Positions 52,097 to 60,634 of a stretch of DNA of 64,000 nucleotides are shown one piece after another. Location: NCBI RefSeq assembly GCF_009931655.1, contig NZ_CP047984.1, positions 558,001 through 622,000 on the forward strand. The letters are read 5' to 3'. Made by a program: the position numbers and the translations under genes. The DNA is from Pontibacter russatus. Lineage in GTDB: Bacteria > Bacteroidota > Bacteroidia > Cytophagales > Hymenobacteraceae. The notes below the pieces were generated by a model. The model ran no database searches and had not been told where the DNA came from. It saw nothing but the letters and a program-made list of their open reading frames with translations. Every line of letters starts with the position of its first letter. The first letter of the stretch is position 1.

Positions 52097-53875
52097 TTAA
52101 ATCGCCTTTGCCTTTTCTTTCAGCCAGGCCAGTTCCTCCTCATTCAGGTGCGGCCCCAATTTCTCCACCACCTGCTGGTTGTAGGCGTTCAGCCACTTGA
52201 TCTGGTGCGCCTCCAGCAGTTCCTTTTTCACCGGCGCCGTGTCAATGAGGGCGAGTGTCAGGTGCTCGAAGGTATAGAACTCGGCGAAGTCGTTTGTCTC
52301 GGCAGGCACCGTCAGCACCAGGTTTTCGATGCGGATGCCGTGCTTGCCTGGGCGGTAAATGCCAGGCTCCACCGAGGTGATCATGCCCAGTTCTATATCC
52401 ACGGGCATCGGGCTGGGGTTCAAGACCTGCGGCCCCTCGTGTACGTTCAGGAAAAAGCCGACGCCGTGACCGGTGCCGTGGCCGTAGTTGCGGGCGTAGT
52501 CCCAGAGGGGCTTGCGCGTGATGGCATCGATCTGGTAGCCGCGCGTGCCCTTCGGGAAGCGGGCAGTGGCCCCGTCGATCATGCCTTTCAGCACGAGCGT
52601 ATAATCCAGGCTTTCCTCCTCCGTCAGGTTGCCCAGCGACACCACGCGGGTAATGTCGGTGGTGCCGGTGTGGTACTGGCCGCCGGAATCGAGCAGGAAC
52701 AAGCCATCCGGTTGCAGCTCGGCATCGCTCTCTTCCGTTACCCGGTAATGCGGCAGGGCCCCGTGCGCTTTGTAGCCCGCAATGGTATCGAAGCTCTCGC
52801 CCACAAAATCCTCCTGCTCGGCCCGGAACGCCCGCACCTTGTCCGCCACAGACAGCTCCGTGATTTTAGTTTTGCCGATATTATCCTCCAGCCATTTGAA
52901 GAAACGCGTCAGCGCCACGCCGTCCTTGATCATGGTGCTGCGGGTGTTCGCCACCTCCGCCTCATTTTTCACCGCCTTAAACAATGTGGTGGGGTTCGTG
53001 TCCTGCACCACGCGCACCGACTTCGGCAGTTGCTTATACAGGGCATAGCAAGTTCGCTTCGGGTCGATGAAGATGCTGGTATTATCCGGTAAGGCGGCAA
53101 TGGCCTTCTCCACCAGGTCGTAGGTTTCCAGTTCCACCCCGGCCGTTAGCAGTTTCTGCTGATCTTCCGGGCTGAACTTCGCTGTGTTGATGAACAGCAT
53201 GGCCGTTTCCTGGGTGATGAGCGCAAAACTCAGCACCACCGGGTTGCACTTCACATCGGCGCCCCGCATGTTAAAGAGCCAGGCCAGGTCGTCGAGCGAA
53301 GAGATCAGGTGGTAATCGGCGCGCTGTTTTTTCAGGGCCGCCCGCAGCCTTTCCAGCTTGCTCCCAAGCGATTCTCCTGTCAGTTCCTCCCCAATCAGAA
53401 AAGCGGGCGCCGTGGGCAGCGCAGGTCTGTTTTGCCAGATCGGCTCGAGGTAGTCGCGGTCCGTTCTGAGCTGGATGCCGAGCGGCGACAGCTGCGCCTC
53501 GAGCAGTTGCGCCAGCCCCACCGAAATCAGCTTCGCATCAAAGGCCACGGTAGCGCCCTCCGGCAGACGGTCGGCCAGCCAGCTTATATACTCCGGCGCA
53601 TGCTGTGTCTGCAGGGGCACCAGTTCGAAACCAGTATCATTTAACTGCTCCTTGGCCTGCACAAAATAGCGGGCGTCGGTCCAGAGCCCGGCGAAATCTT
53701 CCGTGATCACAAGGGTGCCCGCCGAGCCAGTGAAGCCGGAGGCAAACTCGATGCATTTATATCTGTCCGGCAGGTACTCGCTGATGTGCGGATCGGCGGA
53801 AGGAATGATATAAGCGCTCACACCCTCCCCTTTCATCTGGCTCCGGATGGCCATTAACTTATCTGGATATGTCAT
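52097..53875 (-). CDS. Aminopeptidase P family (Xaa-Pro aminopeptidase)
   Basis: A 592-residue metallopeptidase that removes N-terminal residues before proline. It is of the long eukaryotic-like type with two creatinase N-domains (about 1-300) and a C-terminal catalytic pita-bread domain. Metal ligands lie in LDSGGQYHTGTTDITR (two Asp, at about 398-409), GHGTGHGVG (His), VEPG (Glu) and the last IENLVLTV (Glu). The protein is cytoplasmic, with no signal peptide. The ORF begins with MTYPDKLMAIRSQMKGEGVSA, the usual start. The gene stands alone upstream of the exonuclease operon. Confidence 0.95.
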   Translation of the reverse strand: MTYPDKLMAIRSQMKGEGVSAYIIPSADPHISEYLPDRYKCIEFASGFTGSAGTLVITEDFAGLWTDARYFVQAKEQLNDTGFELVPLQTQHAPEYISWLADRLPEGATVAFDAKLISVGLAQLLEAQLSPLGIQLRTDRDYLEPIWQNRPALPTAPAFLIGEELTGESLGSKLERLRAALKKQRADYHLISSLDDLAWLFNMRGADVKCNPVVLSFALITQETAMLFINTAKFSPEDQQKLLTAGVELETYDLVEKAIAALPDNTSIFIDPKRTCYALYKQLPKSVRVVQDTNPTTLFKAVKNEAEVANTRSTMIKDGVALTRFFKWLEDNIGKTKITELSVADKVRAFRAEQEDFVGESFDTIAGYKAHGALPHYRVTEESDAELQPDGLFLLDSGGQYHTGTTDITRVVSLGNLTEEESLDYTLVLKGMIDGATARFPKGTRGYQIDAITRKPLWDYARNYGHGTGHGVGFFLNVHEGPQVLNPSPMPVDIELGMITSVEPGIYRPGKHGIRIENLVLTVPAETNDFAEFYTFEHLTLALIDTAPVKKELLEAHQIKWLNAYNQQVVEKLGPHLNEEELAWLKEKAKAI

Positions 53876-54172
53876 GTGCTCGGATTTTCGGTTTGAGGCA
53901 AATTAAGAAAAGATAGGCAGAATCCTGCAACGTTGCGGGCTTTAAGAAAGCGCCTGTTTATATATAGCTGTGGTTAAAGCCCTGTCGTCGGGGTGATAAT
54001 GGCTGAAAAAACCTATATTTAGTTTTCGCTTTCGGCTTCAGTTGTTCAAGGCAGTTTGAGCCATATATAGAAATGCTTTCCTGTTGCGCTGTTGTAACTT
54101 TATGAAAGCCTCTCTGCAGGACCCTGAAAAGAATCTTTCACAAAAATCATATATAAACACGCCAAACCTAAC

Positions 54173-55393
54173 ATGAAGAAGAATCTATACGCCAAAGTCC
54201 TGCTCCTCGCCAGTGTTTGCCTGGGCAGCGCCTGCAGCAGCAGCGAAAACACGCAGGGAACGGATCAGACACCGACCGAGGCCGTAACCCTGCAACCTGA
54301 CTCCAGCTTTAAGGCCGCAGCCGCGCAATACAAGGTGCTGATGGCGCGGCTGCCGCAGGACAGGCTGCCCAAAACATATTACGCACAGACAGACAGCCTG
54401 GAAACCAGCGACACCGGGTGGTGGACCAGCGGATTTTACCCGGGCACGCTCCTCTACCTCTATGAGGAAACCGGCGACCAGGCGCTGTACGACGAGGCCA
54501 TGCGCGTGCTGAAACTGCTGGAAAAGGAGCAGCACAACACCCGCACGCACGACCTGGGCTTTATGATGTTCGACAGCTTCGGCAATGCCGAGCGCATCGC
54601 CTCCAAGCCCGAGTACAAGGAGATTCTGCTCAACAGCGCCAAGTCGCTGGCCACGCGCTTCAACCCGGAGGTGGGGGCCATCCGCTCCTGGGATTCTGAA
54701 GCCGGTGACTTTATCGTGATCATCGACAACATGATGAACCTGGACCTGCTTTTCTGGGCAACGGAAGTGACTGGCGATTCCACATACTACGATATCGCGG
54801 TGACGCACGCCAACACCACCATGCAAAACCACTTCCGGCCCGACAACAGCACTTACCACGTCATCAACTACAACCCCACTACGGGCGAGGTGCAGGAAAA
54901 GAAAACGGCACAGGGCGCAGCCAACGAGTCGGCCTGGGCACGGGGGCAGGCCTGGGGTCTATATGGATTTACTGATGTGTACCGCGAGACAAAAGATGAG
55001 AAGTACCTGCAGCAGGCGCAGCAAATCGCGGATTTCATGCTGAATCACCCGAACATGCCGGAGGATATGATTCCATATTGGGATTTTAACGCGCCGGGCA
55101 TTCCAGATGCGCTGCGCGATGCCTCTGCCGCCGCCATCATGGCCTCTGCCCTGCTGGAGCTGAGCGGGTACGTGGACGAGGCGAAGGGCAAGGCATATGT
55201 CAGCGCTGCCGAGACCATCCTGAAGAACCTCTCGACCGAGGAGTACAAAGCCGCGCCCGGCACCAACGGAGGCTTTATATTGAAACACGGCGTGGGCCAT
55301 AAGCCCGCAGGCACCGAAGTGGACACCCCGCTCACCTATGGCGACTATTATTATATAGAGGCCCTGAAGCGGTACAAGGAAATGGCCAGCTAA
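54173..55393 (+). CDS. GH88 unsaturated glucuronyl hydrolase, lipoprotein
   Basis: A 406-residue glycoside hydrolase family 88 enzyme. It releases unsaturated glucuronic acid from oligosaccharides produced by polysaccharide lyases, using a hydration mechanism. The (alpha/alpha)6 barrel includes the conserved Asp127 in THDLGFMMF and Asp185 in IIDNMMNLD, the pair that corresponds to the catalytic aspartates of bacterial UGL. RGQAWGLYGF near 240 is also typical. The signal has lipobox LGSAC with Cys21, so the enzyme is surface- or periplasm-anchored. No lyase or SusCD pair is adjacent, so the polysaccharide is unknown. Confidence 0.92.
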   Translation: MKKNLYAKVLLLASVCLGSACSSSENTQGTDQTPTEAVTLQPDSSFKAAAAQYKVLMARLPQDRLPKTYYAQTDSLETSDTGWWTSGFYPGTLLYLYEETGDQALYDEAMRVLKLLEKEQHNTRTHDLGFMMFDSFGNAERIASKPEYKEILLNSAKSLATRFNPEVGAIRSWDSEAGDFIVIIDNMMNLDLLFWATEVTGDSTYYDIAVTHANTTMQNHFRPDNSTYHVINYNPTTGEVQEKKTAQGAANESAWARGQAWGLYGFTDVYRETKDEKYLQQAQQIADFMLNHPNMPEDMIPYWDFNAPGIPDALRDASAAAIMASALLELSGYVDEAKGKAYVSAAETILKNLSTEEYKAAPGTNGGFILKHGVGHKPAGTEVDTPLTYGDYYYIEALKRYKEMAS

Positions 55394-55843
55394 TCCATAT
55401 ATGGGTTTATAAAAAAGCAGGAGCCAGCTCTCTATAGGGCCGGCTCCTGTGTTTAATGTTAACCAGTTTTACCTTGATTTACCTATATATGCATCTCTGC
55501 TGAAGGCTATCGGGCCTTTAAGTATACATACAAGTTTTCTTTTTAGGTATTGATCTTAGCATTCCAAGAAGAGGCCGCTATTGATGCCGGATCTCAATCT
55601 CCACCCTTCTTTTCAGCGCCCTGCAGCACATAATTTGCTTACTATTTTAAATAAGAATCCAGTTTAAAAATTCGCTTATTATTATCGTCATTAGAAGGCA
55701 GCTTATTTCAAAATTTACATGATTTCTATATCCAGAAAAGCTGTCTTAAACAAATGCCCATACCCCAGATCATGATGCATAGTATTTCTCTATACAACAT
55801 CCTCTTCGTTGCTTCCTTTATTGCTCCGTGTTAAGATTTGACT
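55394..55843. other. AT-rich intergenic region with terminator
   Basis: 450 bases, much richer in A and T after about 55480. Apart from the hairpin after the GH88 gene I see no gene or repeat. It and the next gene share the unusual base composition. Confidence 0.55.
55418..55449 (+). terminator. Terminator of the GH88 gene
   Basis: An 11-bp stem (55418-55428 with 55439-55449, one A-C mismatch) followed by TGTTT; preceded by six A. It is located 25 bases after the stop. Confidence 0.75.
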
Positions 55844-56326
55844 TCAATGCCTTTGCAATAAAAGAAACGCAGATGTAACATAAACATATTTACCATTATA
55901 GCTTTTTAACCTAATTGCCAGGTCTATTTCTTTCTCTGGGAGTTTATTCAGAATATTATCTGTAAAGACGAGTTTGTAATTTATCATTGTTGTAATCTTA
56001 GTAGAGGCTTGCAGAGAAGTATTGTCTACTGAAACATTATCGGTGACATTGAATAATTCCACTTCGACAGTGTTATCTAAAGACTCAGTTGCTATAGAAG
56101 CATATAATGTGATAGAGCTTAAATCACTAAAGTTTGTTTTCTTAAACTTAATTAAATGGGTGGGTTCAGGTAAGAGATCAAAATCAGTTTTGTTCGTTGA
56201 CCAATAATCAAAAGGGAAAACAAGGCGAACCTCTTTGTCCAGTGGTGGAATAACATCTTCTTTTTTACAAGCAGAAAACAACAGTATTAAACCAATAAGT
56301 ATAACCAGAGACAAACATTTATTCAT
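55844..56326 (-). CDS. AT-rich hypothetical lipoprotein
   Basis: A 160-residue protein with a lipoprotein signal, lipobox FSAC and Cys20, followed by KKEDVIPPLDKEVRLVFPFD. The remainder is beta-rich (DLSSITLYASIATESLDNTVEVELFNVTD) and ends without a recognisable domain. It matches no family I know. Codon use is A/T-rich, and the flanking DNA is AT-rich too, unlike the GC-rich genes around it, which suggests recent transfer or an orphan gene. It stands alone, between the GH88 gene and the efflux operon. Confidence 0.65.
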   Translation of the reverse strand: MNKCLSLVILIGLILLFSACKKEDVIPPLDKEVRLVFPFDYWSTNKTDFDLLPEPTHLIKFKKTNFSDLSSITLYASIATESLDNTVEVELFNVTDNVSVDNTSLQASTKITTMINYKLVFTDNILNKLPEKEIDLAIRLKSYNGKYVYVTSAFLLLQRH

Positions 56327-56524
56327 ATAGAAGTTATTTATTAAGGAAATCCTTACCTATTTCAATTCTTCATGGTCTTCAATGGGCAAGGTCAATCCCG
56401 CTTCTACTCATGAATGTAAATCAAGTACCCAAAGATATATAAAGGATCTTATATATATCTAAAGAATTACCACCTTTCAAAGGTAGTGTGCTATTTTTCC
56501 TCCCCCTCCCAAAACCGAACAAAC

Positions 56525-56540
56525 TGTTCACTATTGAACA
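56525..56540. promoter_or_regulatory. Candidate activator-binding dyad (TGTTCA-N4-TGAACA)
   Basis: A perfect six-base dyad with a four-base spacer, about 80 bases upstream of the weak sigma-54-like promoter. Distance fits an enhancer of the NtrC-type regulator encoded at the 3' end of the cluster. A second half pattern GAAC-N5-GTTC overlaps it at 56517-56529. Confidence 0.5.
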
Positions 56541-56605
56541 CCTTAAGAAGCCTCAAAACCAGCATTTTATATCATAACTAATTATATATCAGCCATATAT
56601 ATAAC

Positions 56606-56621
56606 TGGCATCTAAATTGGC
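56606..56621 (+). promoter_or_regulatory. Weak sigma-54-like promoter of the HlyD operon
   Basis: TGGCATCTAAATTGGC has the -24 TGGCA and -12 TTGG; the GC of the -12 box is one base too far, so activity is doubtful. It lies 32 bases before the adaptor start. Confidence 0.35.
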
Positions 56622-56652
56622 AATACCCTCACGAGCCTTACCAGATAAAACA

Positions 56653-57900
56653 ATGGATCGTGAACTTTCAGCCACTACCAGGCAAGCCCAAAAGCAGAAA
56701 CGCCTCTGGCAAATCGGGATAGCCGTTGCCCTGGTGGCAGCAGCCGTCTTCGGTTTCAGAAACCTGATTACCCCTTCCCTGGAACGGATCGAAATCCGGA
56801 CGGCGGTGGTGGAGCGGGGACCGGTGGAGGCTACCCTCACTGCCACCGGCGAGGTGGTGCCGGAGCACGAGCAGGCCATCACCAGCCCTATACAGGCCCG
56901 CGTGGAGCAGGTGCTGCGCACTTCCGGCGAGGAAGTCAAACCCGGCGATCAGATACTGCTTCTCGATAGGTCGTTCACGCAACTGGCCTACGACAAACTG
57001 AAGGACGAGCAGGAGATGAACCAGCACAAGCGCGTGCAGCTCCGGCTGCAGCTGCAGAAAAAGCTGAACAGCCTGGAGTCGCAGCTGGCTATTAAGCGCA
57101 TGAGCGTGAAAAGCCTGCAGGCCCGCCTCGAAGACGAGCAGTACCTCCTGAAAATAGGCGGCGGCATGCAGGAGCAGGTAAAGCAGGCCGACCTGAACCT
57201 GAAAATCGCGCAGCAGGAACTGGACCAACTGGAACGCGACATCGCCAGCGAGCGGCAGCTGCTGCAGGCCGACGAGCAGGAACTAGGCTTCACGCTGGCC
57301 ATGCAGGGCCGCTCCATCGAGGAACTGGGGCGCAAGATGCAGCAGGCCGAGGTACGGGCCACGCACCGGGGCGTGGTGACCTGGGTAAAGGACGAAATAG
57401 GCAGCACAGTGAACGCCGGTGACGTCATCGTGCGCCTCGCCGACCTGAGCAGCTTTAAAGTGAAAGCGGCGGTGTCGGATGCATTCGCCGACCAGCTGCA
57501 GACGGGCGGTGAGGCCACCGTGCGCATCAACGACACCAACCTGAAAGGCACTATTGCCGCTGTAGAACCCACCGTCACCAACGGTACCGTCACCTTTTAC
57601 GTGGCCCTGCAGGACAACGCCCACACGCTGCTTCGCCCCAACCTGCGCGTGGATGTGTACGTGACCACGGCCACCAAACCCAATACTCTCCGCGTAAAGA
57701 ACGGCCCCTACTTCAACAGTGCGAGCAACAGCGATAAGGTCTATATAGTGCAGGGCGATGAGCTGGTTCGGACATCGGCGGATATAGGCGCCAGCAACGT
57801 GGATTATGTGGAGTTGGAAAGCGGCGTGCAGCCCGGCGATGAGGTGGTGATTTCCTCGATAAAAGATTACGAGCACCTAGAGAAAATCAAGCTCAAGTAA
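56653..57900 (+). CDS. HlyD-family periplasmic adaptor of an ABC efflux system
   Basis: A 415-residue membrane-fusion protein. The start at 56653 (MDRELSATTRQAQKQKRLWQ) is preferred to the ATG 36 bases upstream because it brings the membrane anchor (about residues 20-38, IGIAVALVAAAVFGF) closer to a basic N-terminus. The biotinyl/lipoyl half-motifs flank a long coiled-coil hairpin (about 110-220, many Gln and Leu). A beta-barrel with LSSFKVKAAVSDAFADQLQTGGEATV follows. First gene of a cluster with TolC, ABC ATPase, two permeases and an NtrC-type regulator. Confidence 0.93.
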   Translation: MDRELSATTRQAQKQKRLWQIGIAVALVAAAVFGFRNLITPSLERIEIRTAVVERGPVEATLTATGEVVPEHEQAITSPIQARVEQVLRTSGEEVKPGDQILLLDRSFTQLAYDKLKDEQEMNQHKRVQLRLQLQKKLNSLESQLAIKRMSVKSLQARLEDEQYLLKIGGGMQEQVKQADLNLKIAQQELDQLERDIASERQLLQADEQELGFTLAMQGRSIEELGRKMQQAEVRATHRGVVTWVKDEIGSTVNAGDVIVRLADLSSFKVKAAVSDAFADQLQTGGEATVRINDTNLKGTIAAVEPTVTNGTVTFYVALQDNAHTLLRPNLRVDVYVTTATKPNTLRVKNGPYFNSASNSDKVYIVQGDELVRTSADIGASNVDYVELESGVQPGDEVVISSIKDYEHLEKIKLK

Positions 57901-57906
57901 GCCTTA

Positions 57907-58002
57907 CGTATCACGTAGCACGAAACAAGTATCACGATTTATATATGGCTGCCTTTCCAACCTATGAAAACACACTTGGCCTATATCATGCTACGTGATA
58001 CG
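57907..58002. repeat. 14-bp inverted repeat around the adaptor-tolC gap
   Basis: CGTATCACGTAGCA at 57907-57920 is the exact reverse complement of 57989-58002. A partial third copy, GTATCACG, lies at 57929-57936. It spans the short gap before the TolC start and could form a large stem-loop in the operon mRNA. Confidence 0.7.
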
Positions 58003-58018
58003 GATAATAACTAAAACC

Positions 58019-59488
58019 ATGAAAAGCCTTTTTACATATTGTTTGCTGTGGCTGTCCCTGTCGCCTGCGCTTAGTTTTGGCCAGCCAGCCCTGCGCCAGC
58101 TGAGCCTGCAGGAGGTGATAGCGCTGGCGCAGGAGCAGTCGGCGGTGGCAAAGCAGGTGGAAACCACGCGTGAGACCAGCTACTGGGAGTGGCGCAGCTT
58201 TAAGGCGGGCTATAAGCCGCAACTGAGCGTAGAGGGCATCCTCCCCGACTTCAGCCGCACCTTCAACCCCGTAACGCAGCCAGACGGAACCCTGGAGTTC
58301 AAGCCGGTGACCAACAATTTCTCAGAGGTGGGCCTCACGCTGCAGCAGGTCATCAGCCCGACGGGCGGCAGCATTTTCGTGACCTCGCTGATGCAGCGTT
58401 TTGACGATTTTGACCGGACGCAGACGCGCTACAACGGCAACCCGGCCATCATCGGCTTCGAGCAACCGCTGTTCGCCTACAACAAGCTGCGCTGGGCAAA
58501 GCGCATCGAGCCGCTGCGCTACGAGGAGTCGCGGAAGCAGTACGTGGAGGACCTGGAGGAGATTGCCGTCACCGCCACTGGCCTGTATTTCGACCTGCTG
58601 CTGGCCCAGGTGAACCAGGGCATCGCGGCCAAGAACCTGGCCAACAACGACACGCTGTACCAGGTGGCGCAGGAGAAGTACAAGCTGGGCCGCCTCTCCA
58701 AAAACGACCTGCTGCAGTTGCGCCTCGCCGTCCTGAACGCCGGACTGGACCAGGCGCAGGCCGTGCTGGACGCGCAAACGGCCCTGCTTGCCCTCAAGAC
58801 CTATGTGGGCCTGCGCGACAGCTTGGAACTGCAGTTGCAGGTGCCGGAAGACGTACCGGAAGCCGATATTCAGCCCGTGGTTGCCCTGGCGGAGGCGCAT
58901 AAAAACAGAAAGGAAAGCCTCAACTTCCAGCGCCGCCTGCTGGAGGCCGAGAGCGGTGTGGCCAAAGCCAAAGGAGACAACGGCTTTAACGCCAGTGTGT
59001 ACGCCACCTTCGGCCTCACCAACCGCGGCGAGAAATGGCGCGACATCTATGAGCAGCCCGACAACCAGCAACGCGCGCAGATTGGGTTCAGTATGCCGCT
59101 GCTGGACTGGGGCCGCCAGCGCGCCGACTACAAAGTGGCGGAGCTAAACCAGAAGCTGGTGCAGCACACGGTAGCCCAGGAAGAGGCCAGCTTTGAACAG
59201 GCGGTCATCACGCAGGTGAACCAGTACAACACCCTCAAAAACCGCATCAGGGCCACTTCCGAAGCCGACGCCATCGCACAGGAGCGCTACGAAATAGCGA
59301 AGAGCATGTACCTGATCGGCCGCATCAGCATCACGGACCTGAACATTGCCCTGGCAGAGAAAGACCAGGCGCGACGGGCCTATATCGCCTCGCTCAGCGG
59401 GTTCTGGGATGCCTATTACGGCCTGCGCCAGCTGACACTCTACGATTTCGAGAAACAGGAAGTGCTGGCCACTAAGGCAGAAGAATAG
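58019..59488 (+). CDS. TolC family outer-membrane protein
   Basis: A 489-residue outer-membrane efflux duct. The start at 58019 gives a signal peptide (MKSLFTYCLLWLSLSPALSFGQ); the open frame begins 24 bases earlier. Two outer-membrane-efflux repeats are visible, the second with NQRAQIGFSMPLLDWGRQRADYKVAELNQKLVQ and the final AEKDQARRAYIASLSGFWDAYYGLRQLTLYDF. Length is typical. It is the second gene of the cluster; the ABC ATPase follows after a 443-base gap that contains a REPIN-like element. Confidence 0.94.
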   Translation: MKSLFTYCLLWLSLSPALSFGQPALRQLSLQEVIALAQEQSAVAKQVETTRETSYWEWRSFKAGYKPQLSVEGILPDFSRTFNPVTQPDGTLEFKPVTNNFSEVGLTLQQVISPTGGSIFVTSLMQRFDDFDRTQTRYNGNPAIIGFEQPLFAYNKLRWAKRIEPLRYEESRKQYVEDLEEIAVTATGLYFDLLLAQVNQGIAAKNLANNDTLYQVAQEKYKLGRLSKNDLLQLRLAVLNAGLDQAQAVLDAQTALLALKTYVGLRDSLELQLQVPEDVPEADIQPVVALAEAHKNRKESLNFQRRLLEAESGVAKAKGDNGFNASVYATFGLTNRGEKWRDIYEQPDNQQRAQIGFSMPLLDWGRQRADYKVAELNQKLVQHTVAQEEASFEQAVITQVNQYNTLKNRIRATSEADAIAQERYEIAKSMYLIGRISITDLNIALAEKDQARRAYIASLSGFWDAYYGLRQLTLYDFEKQEVLATKAEE

Positions 59489-59931
59489 AGTTTGTTATAT
59501 AGAAAGGAAGACTTGGAACAGAAACCATATATAAACCTAAAGCCTATCCCTATGAAAAACCTGATTGTAACGCTGCCCCTCAGAGTTGCAACGCAGATGG
59601 AAACTTACCTGCGTCAAGCATTGCTATATCCAACCACCCCTGCCCCTCCTTATCCAAGGAGGGGAGTCTACTGATGCATCCTCAAACTTTGAAGACTATA
59701 GTTAAAGATATAGCTATAAATGTAGTTAGCAGATACATCCATATATAAATAGGCGCTTGAGGTGTGAAAGAAAGGAGAAGGAGTAAGAAAGACTCCCCTC
59801 CTTGGATAAGGAGGGGCAGGGGTGGTTGGACTCGGTACTGTGAACCAACAATTAAACAATGCAACTATTTAAAAATCAGCAATCAACAACCAGCAATTAA
59901 AAAGATGTATAAGAACGAAGGAGATAAAACT
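59489..59931. other. Intergenic gap inside the efflux cluster
   Basis: 443 bases that hold a REPIN-like element at 59629-59830. Outside this element I see only the ribosome-binding site AAGGAGA at 59918-59924 for the ABC ATPase. The gap may separate two transcripts. Confidence 0.6.
59629..59830. mobile_element. REPIN/MITE-like element with perfect 41-bp terminal inverted repeats
   Basis: Arms 59629-59669 and 59790-59830 are exact reverse complements, separated by 120 bases. Each arm has its own hairpin CCCCTCCTT-ATCC-AAGGAGGGG. No target-site duplication is obvious. Two inverted REP-like units of this kind form a REPIN, which is moved by a distant REP-associated tyrosine transposase; no transposase gene is here. 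Confidence 0.75.
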
Positions 59932-60630
59932 ATGATTACGCTAACAAATATCGAAAAAGTCTACCAGACGAAGTCTATCGAGACGGTGGCGCTGCAGCAC
60001 GTGAACCTGAGCGTTCCGAGGGGGGAGTTCCTGTCCATCATGGGGCCGTCCGGCTGCGGCAAAAGCACGCTGCTCAACATCATGGGCCTGCTGGACGCGC
60101 CCAGCAGCGGCACCGTGGAGATCGGCGGGCAGCCCATCCGCTCCTACAAGGACAAGGAGCTGGCGCATATCCGAAATGAGAAGATCGGATTCGTGTTCCA
60201 GAGCTACCACCTGATAAACGACCTCAGCGTGCTGGACAACGTGGAGCTGCCCCTCCTCTACCGCAGTTCCGTTTCCGGCTCGGAGCGCCGCAAGCGGGCA
60301 CAGGTCGCCTTGGAGAAAGTCGGCCTCAGTTCCCGCACCGGCCACTACCCGAACCAGCTTTCCGGCGGGCAGCGCCAGCGGGTGGCCATCGCCCGCGCCC
60401 TGATTGGCATGCCTGAAATTATACTGGCCGACGAACCGACAGGCAACCTCGACTCGGTGATGGGCGAGGAAATCATGCAAATCCTCCTCGACCTGAACCG
60501 TCTGGAAGGCACCACCATCGTGATGGTGACCCACGACGAGAACATGGCCCTGAAAACAGAGCGCCTGGTGCGTTTCTTCGACGGGCAGCAGGTGTCCGAC
60601 TCCAAATTGTTCGATTTCCAGAAAGCCTAA
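59932..60630 (+). CDS. ABC transporter ATP-binding protein (LolD/MacB type)
   Basis: A 232-residue ATPase. The start at 59932 is chosen because AAGGAGA lies seven bases before it and MITLTNIEKVYQT is the standard N-terminus; the open frame extends upstream into the REPIN, which is not part of the protein. Walker A is GPSGCGKST, the Q-loop is FVFQSYHLI, the signature is [15 protein letters not shown], Walker B is [13 protein letters not shown] and the H-loop is MVTHDE. It energises the two permeases encoded directly downstream. Confidence 0.95.
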   Translation: MITLTNIEKVYQTKSIETVALQHVNLSVPRGEFLSIMGPSGCGKSTLLNIMGLLDAPSSGTVEIGGQPIRSYKDKELAHIRNEKIGFVFQSYHLINDLSVLDNVELPLLYRSSVSGSERRKRAQVALEKVGLSSRTGHYPNQLSGGQRQRVAIARALIGMPEIILADEPTGNLDSVMGEEIMQILLDLNRLEGTTIVMVTHDENMALKTERLVRFFDGQQVSDSKLFDFQKA

Positions 60631-60634
60631 AGCC

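Larger units (their letters stand above)
56327..56652. other. Divergent intergenic region holding candidate regulatory sites
   Basis: 326 bases between the AT-rich lipoprotein gene and the HlyD operon. It contains a dyad TGTTCA-N4-TGAACA and a weak sigma-54-like promoter, listed separately. Confidence 0.6.

Noticed and set aside
59764..59931. N-terminal extension of the ABC ATPase frame
   Set aside because: These 56 residues are the translated REPIN arm and spacer; the canonical ATPase begins at 59932 after AAGGAGA.
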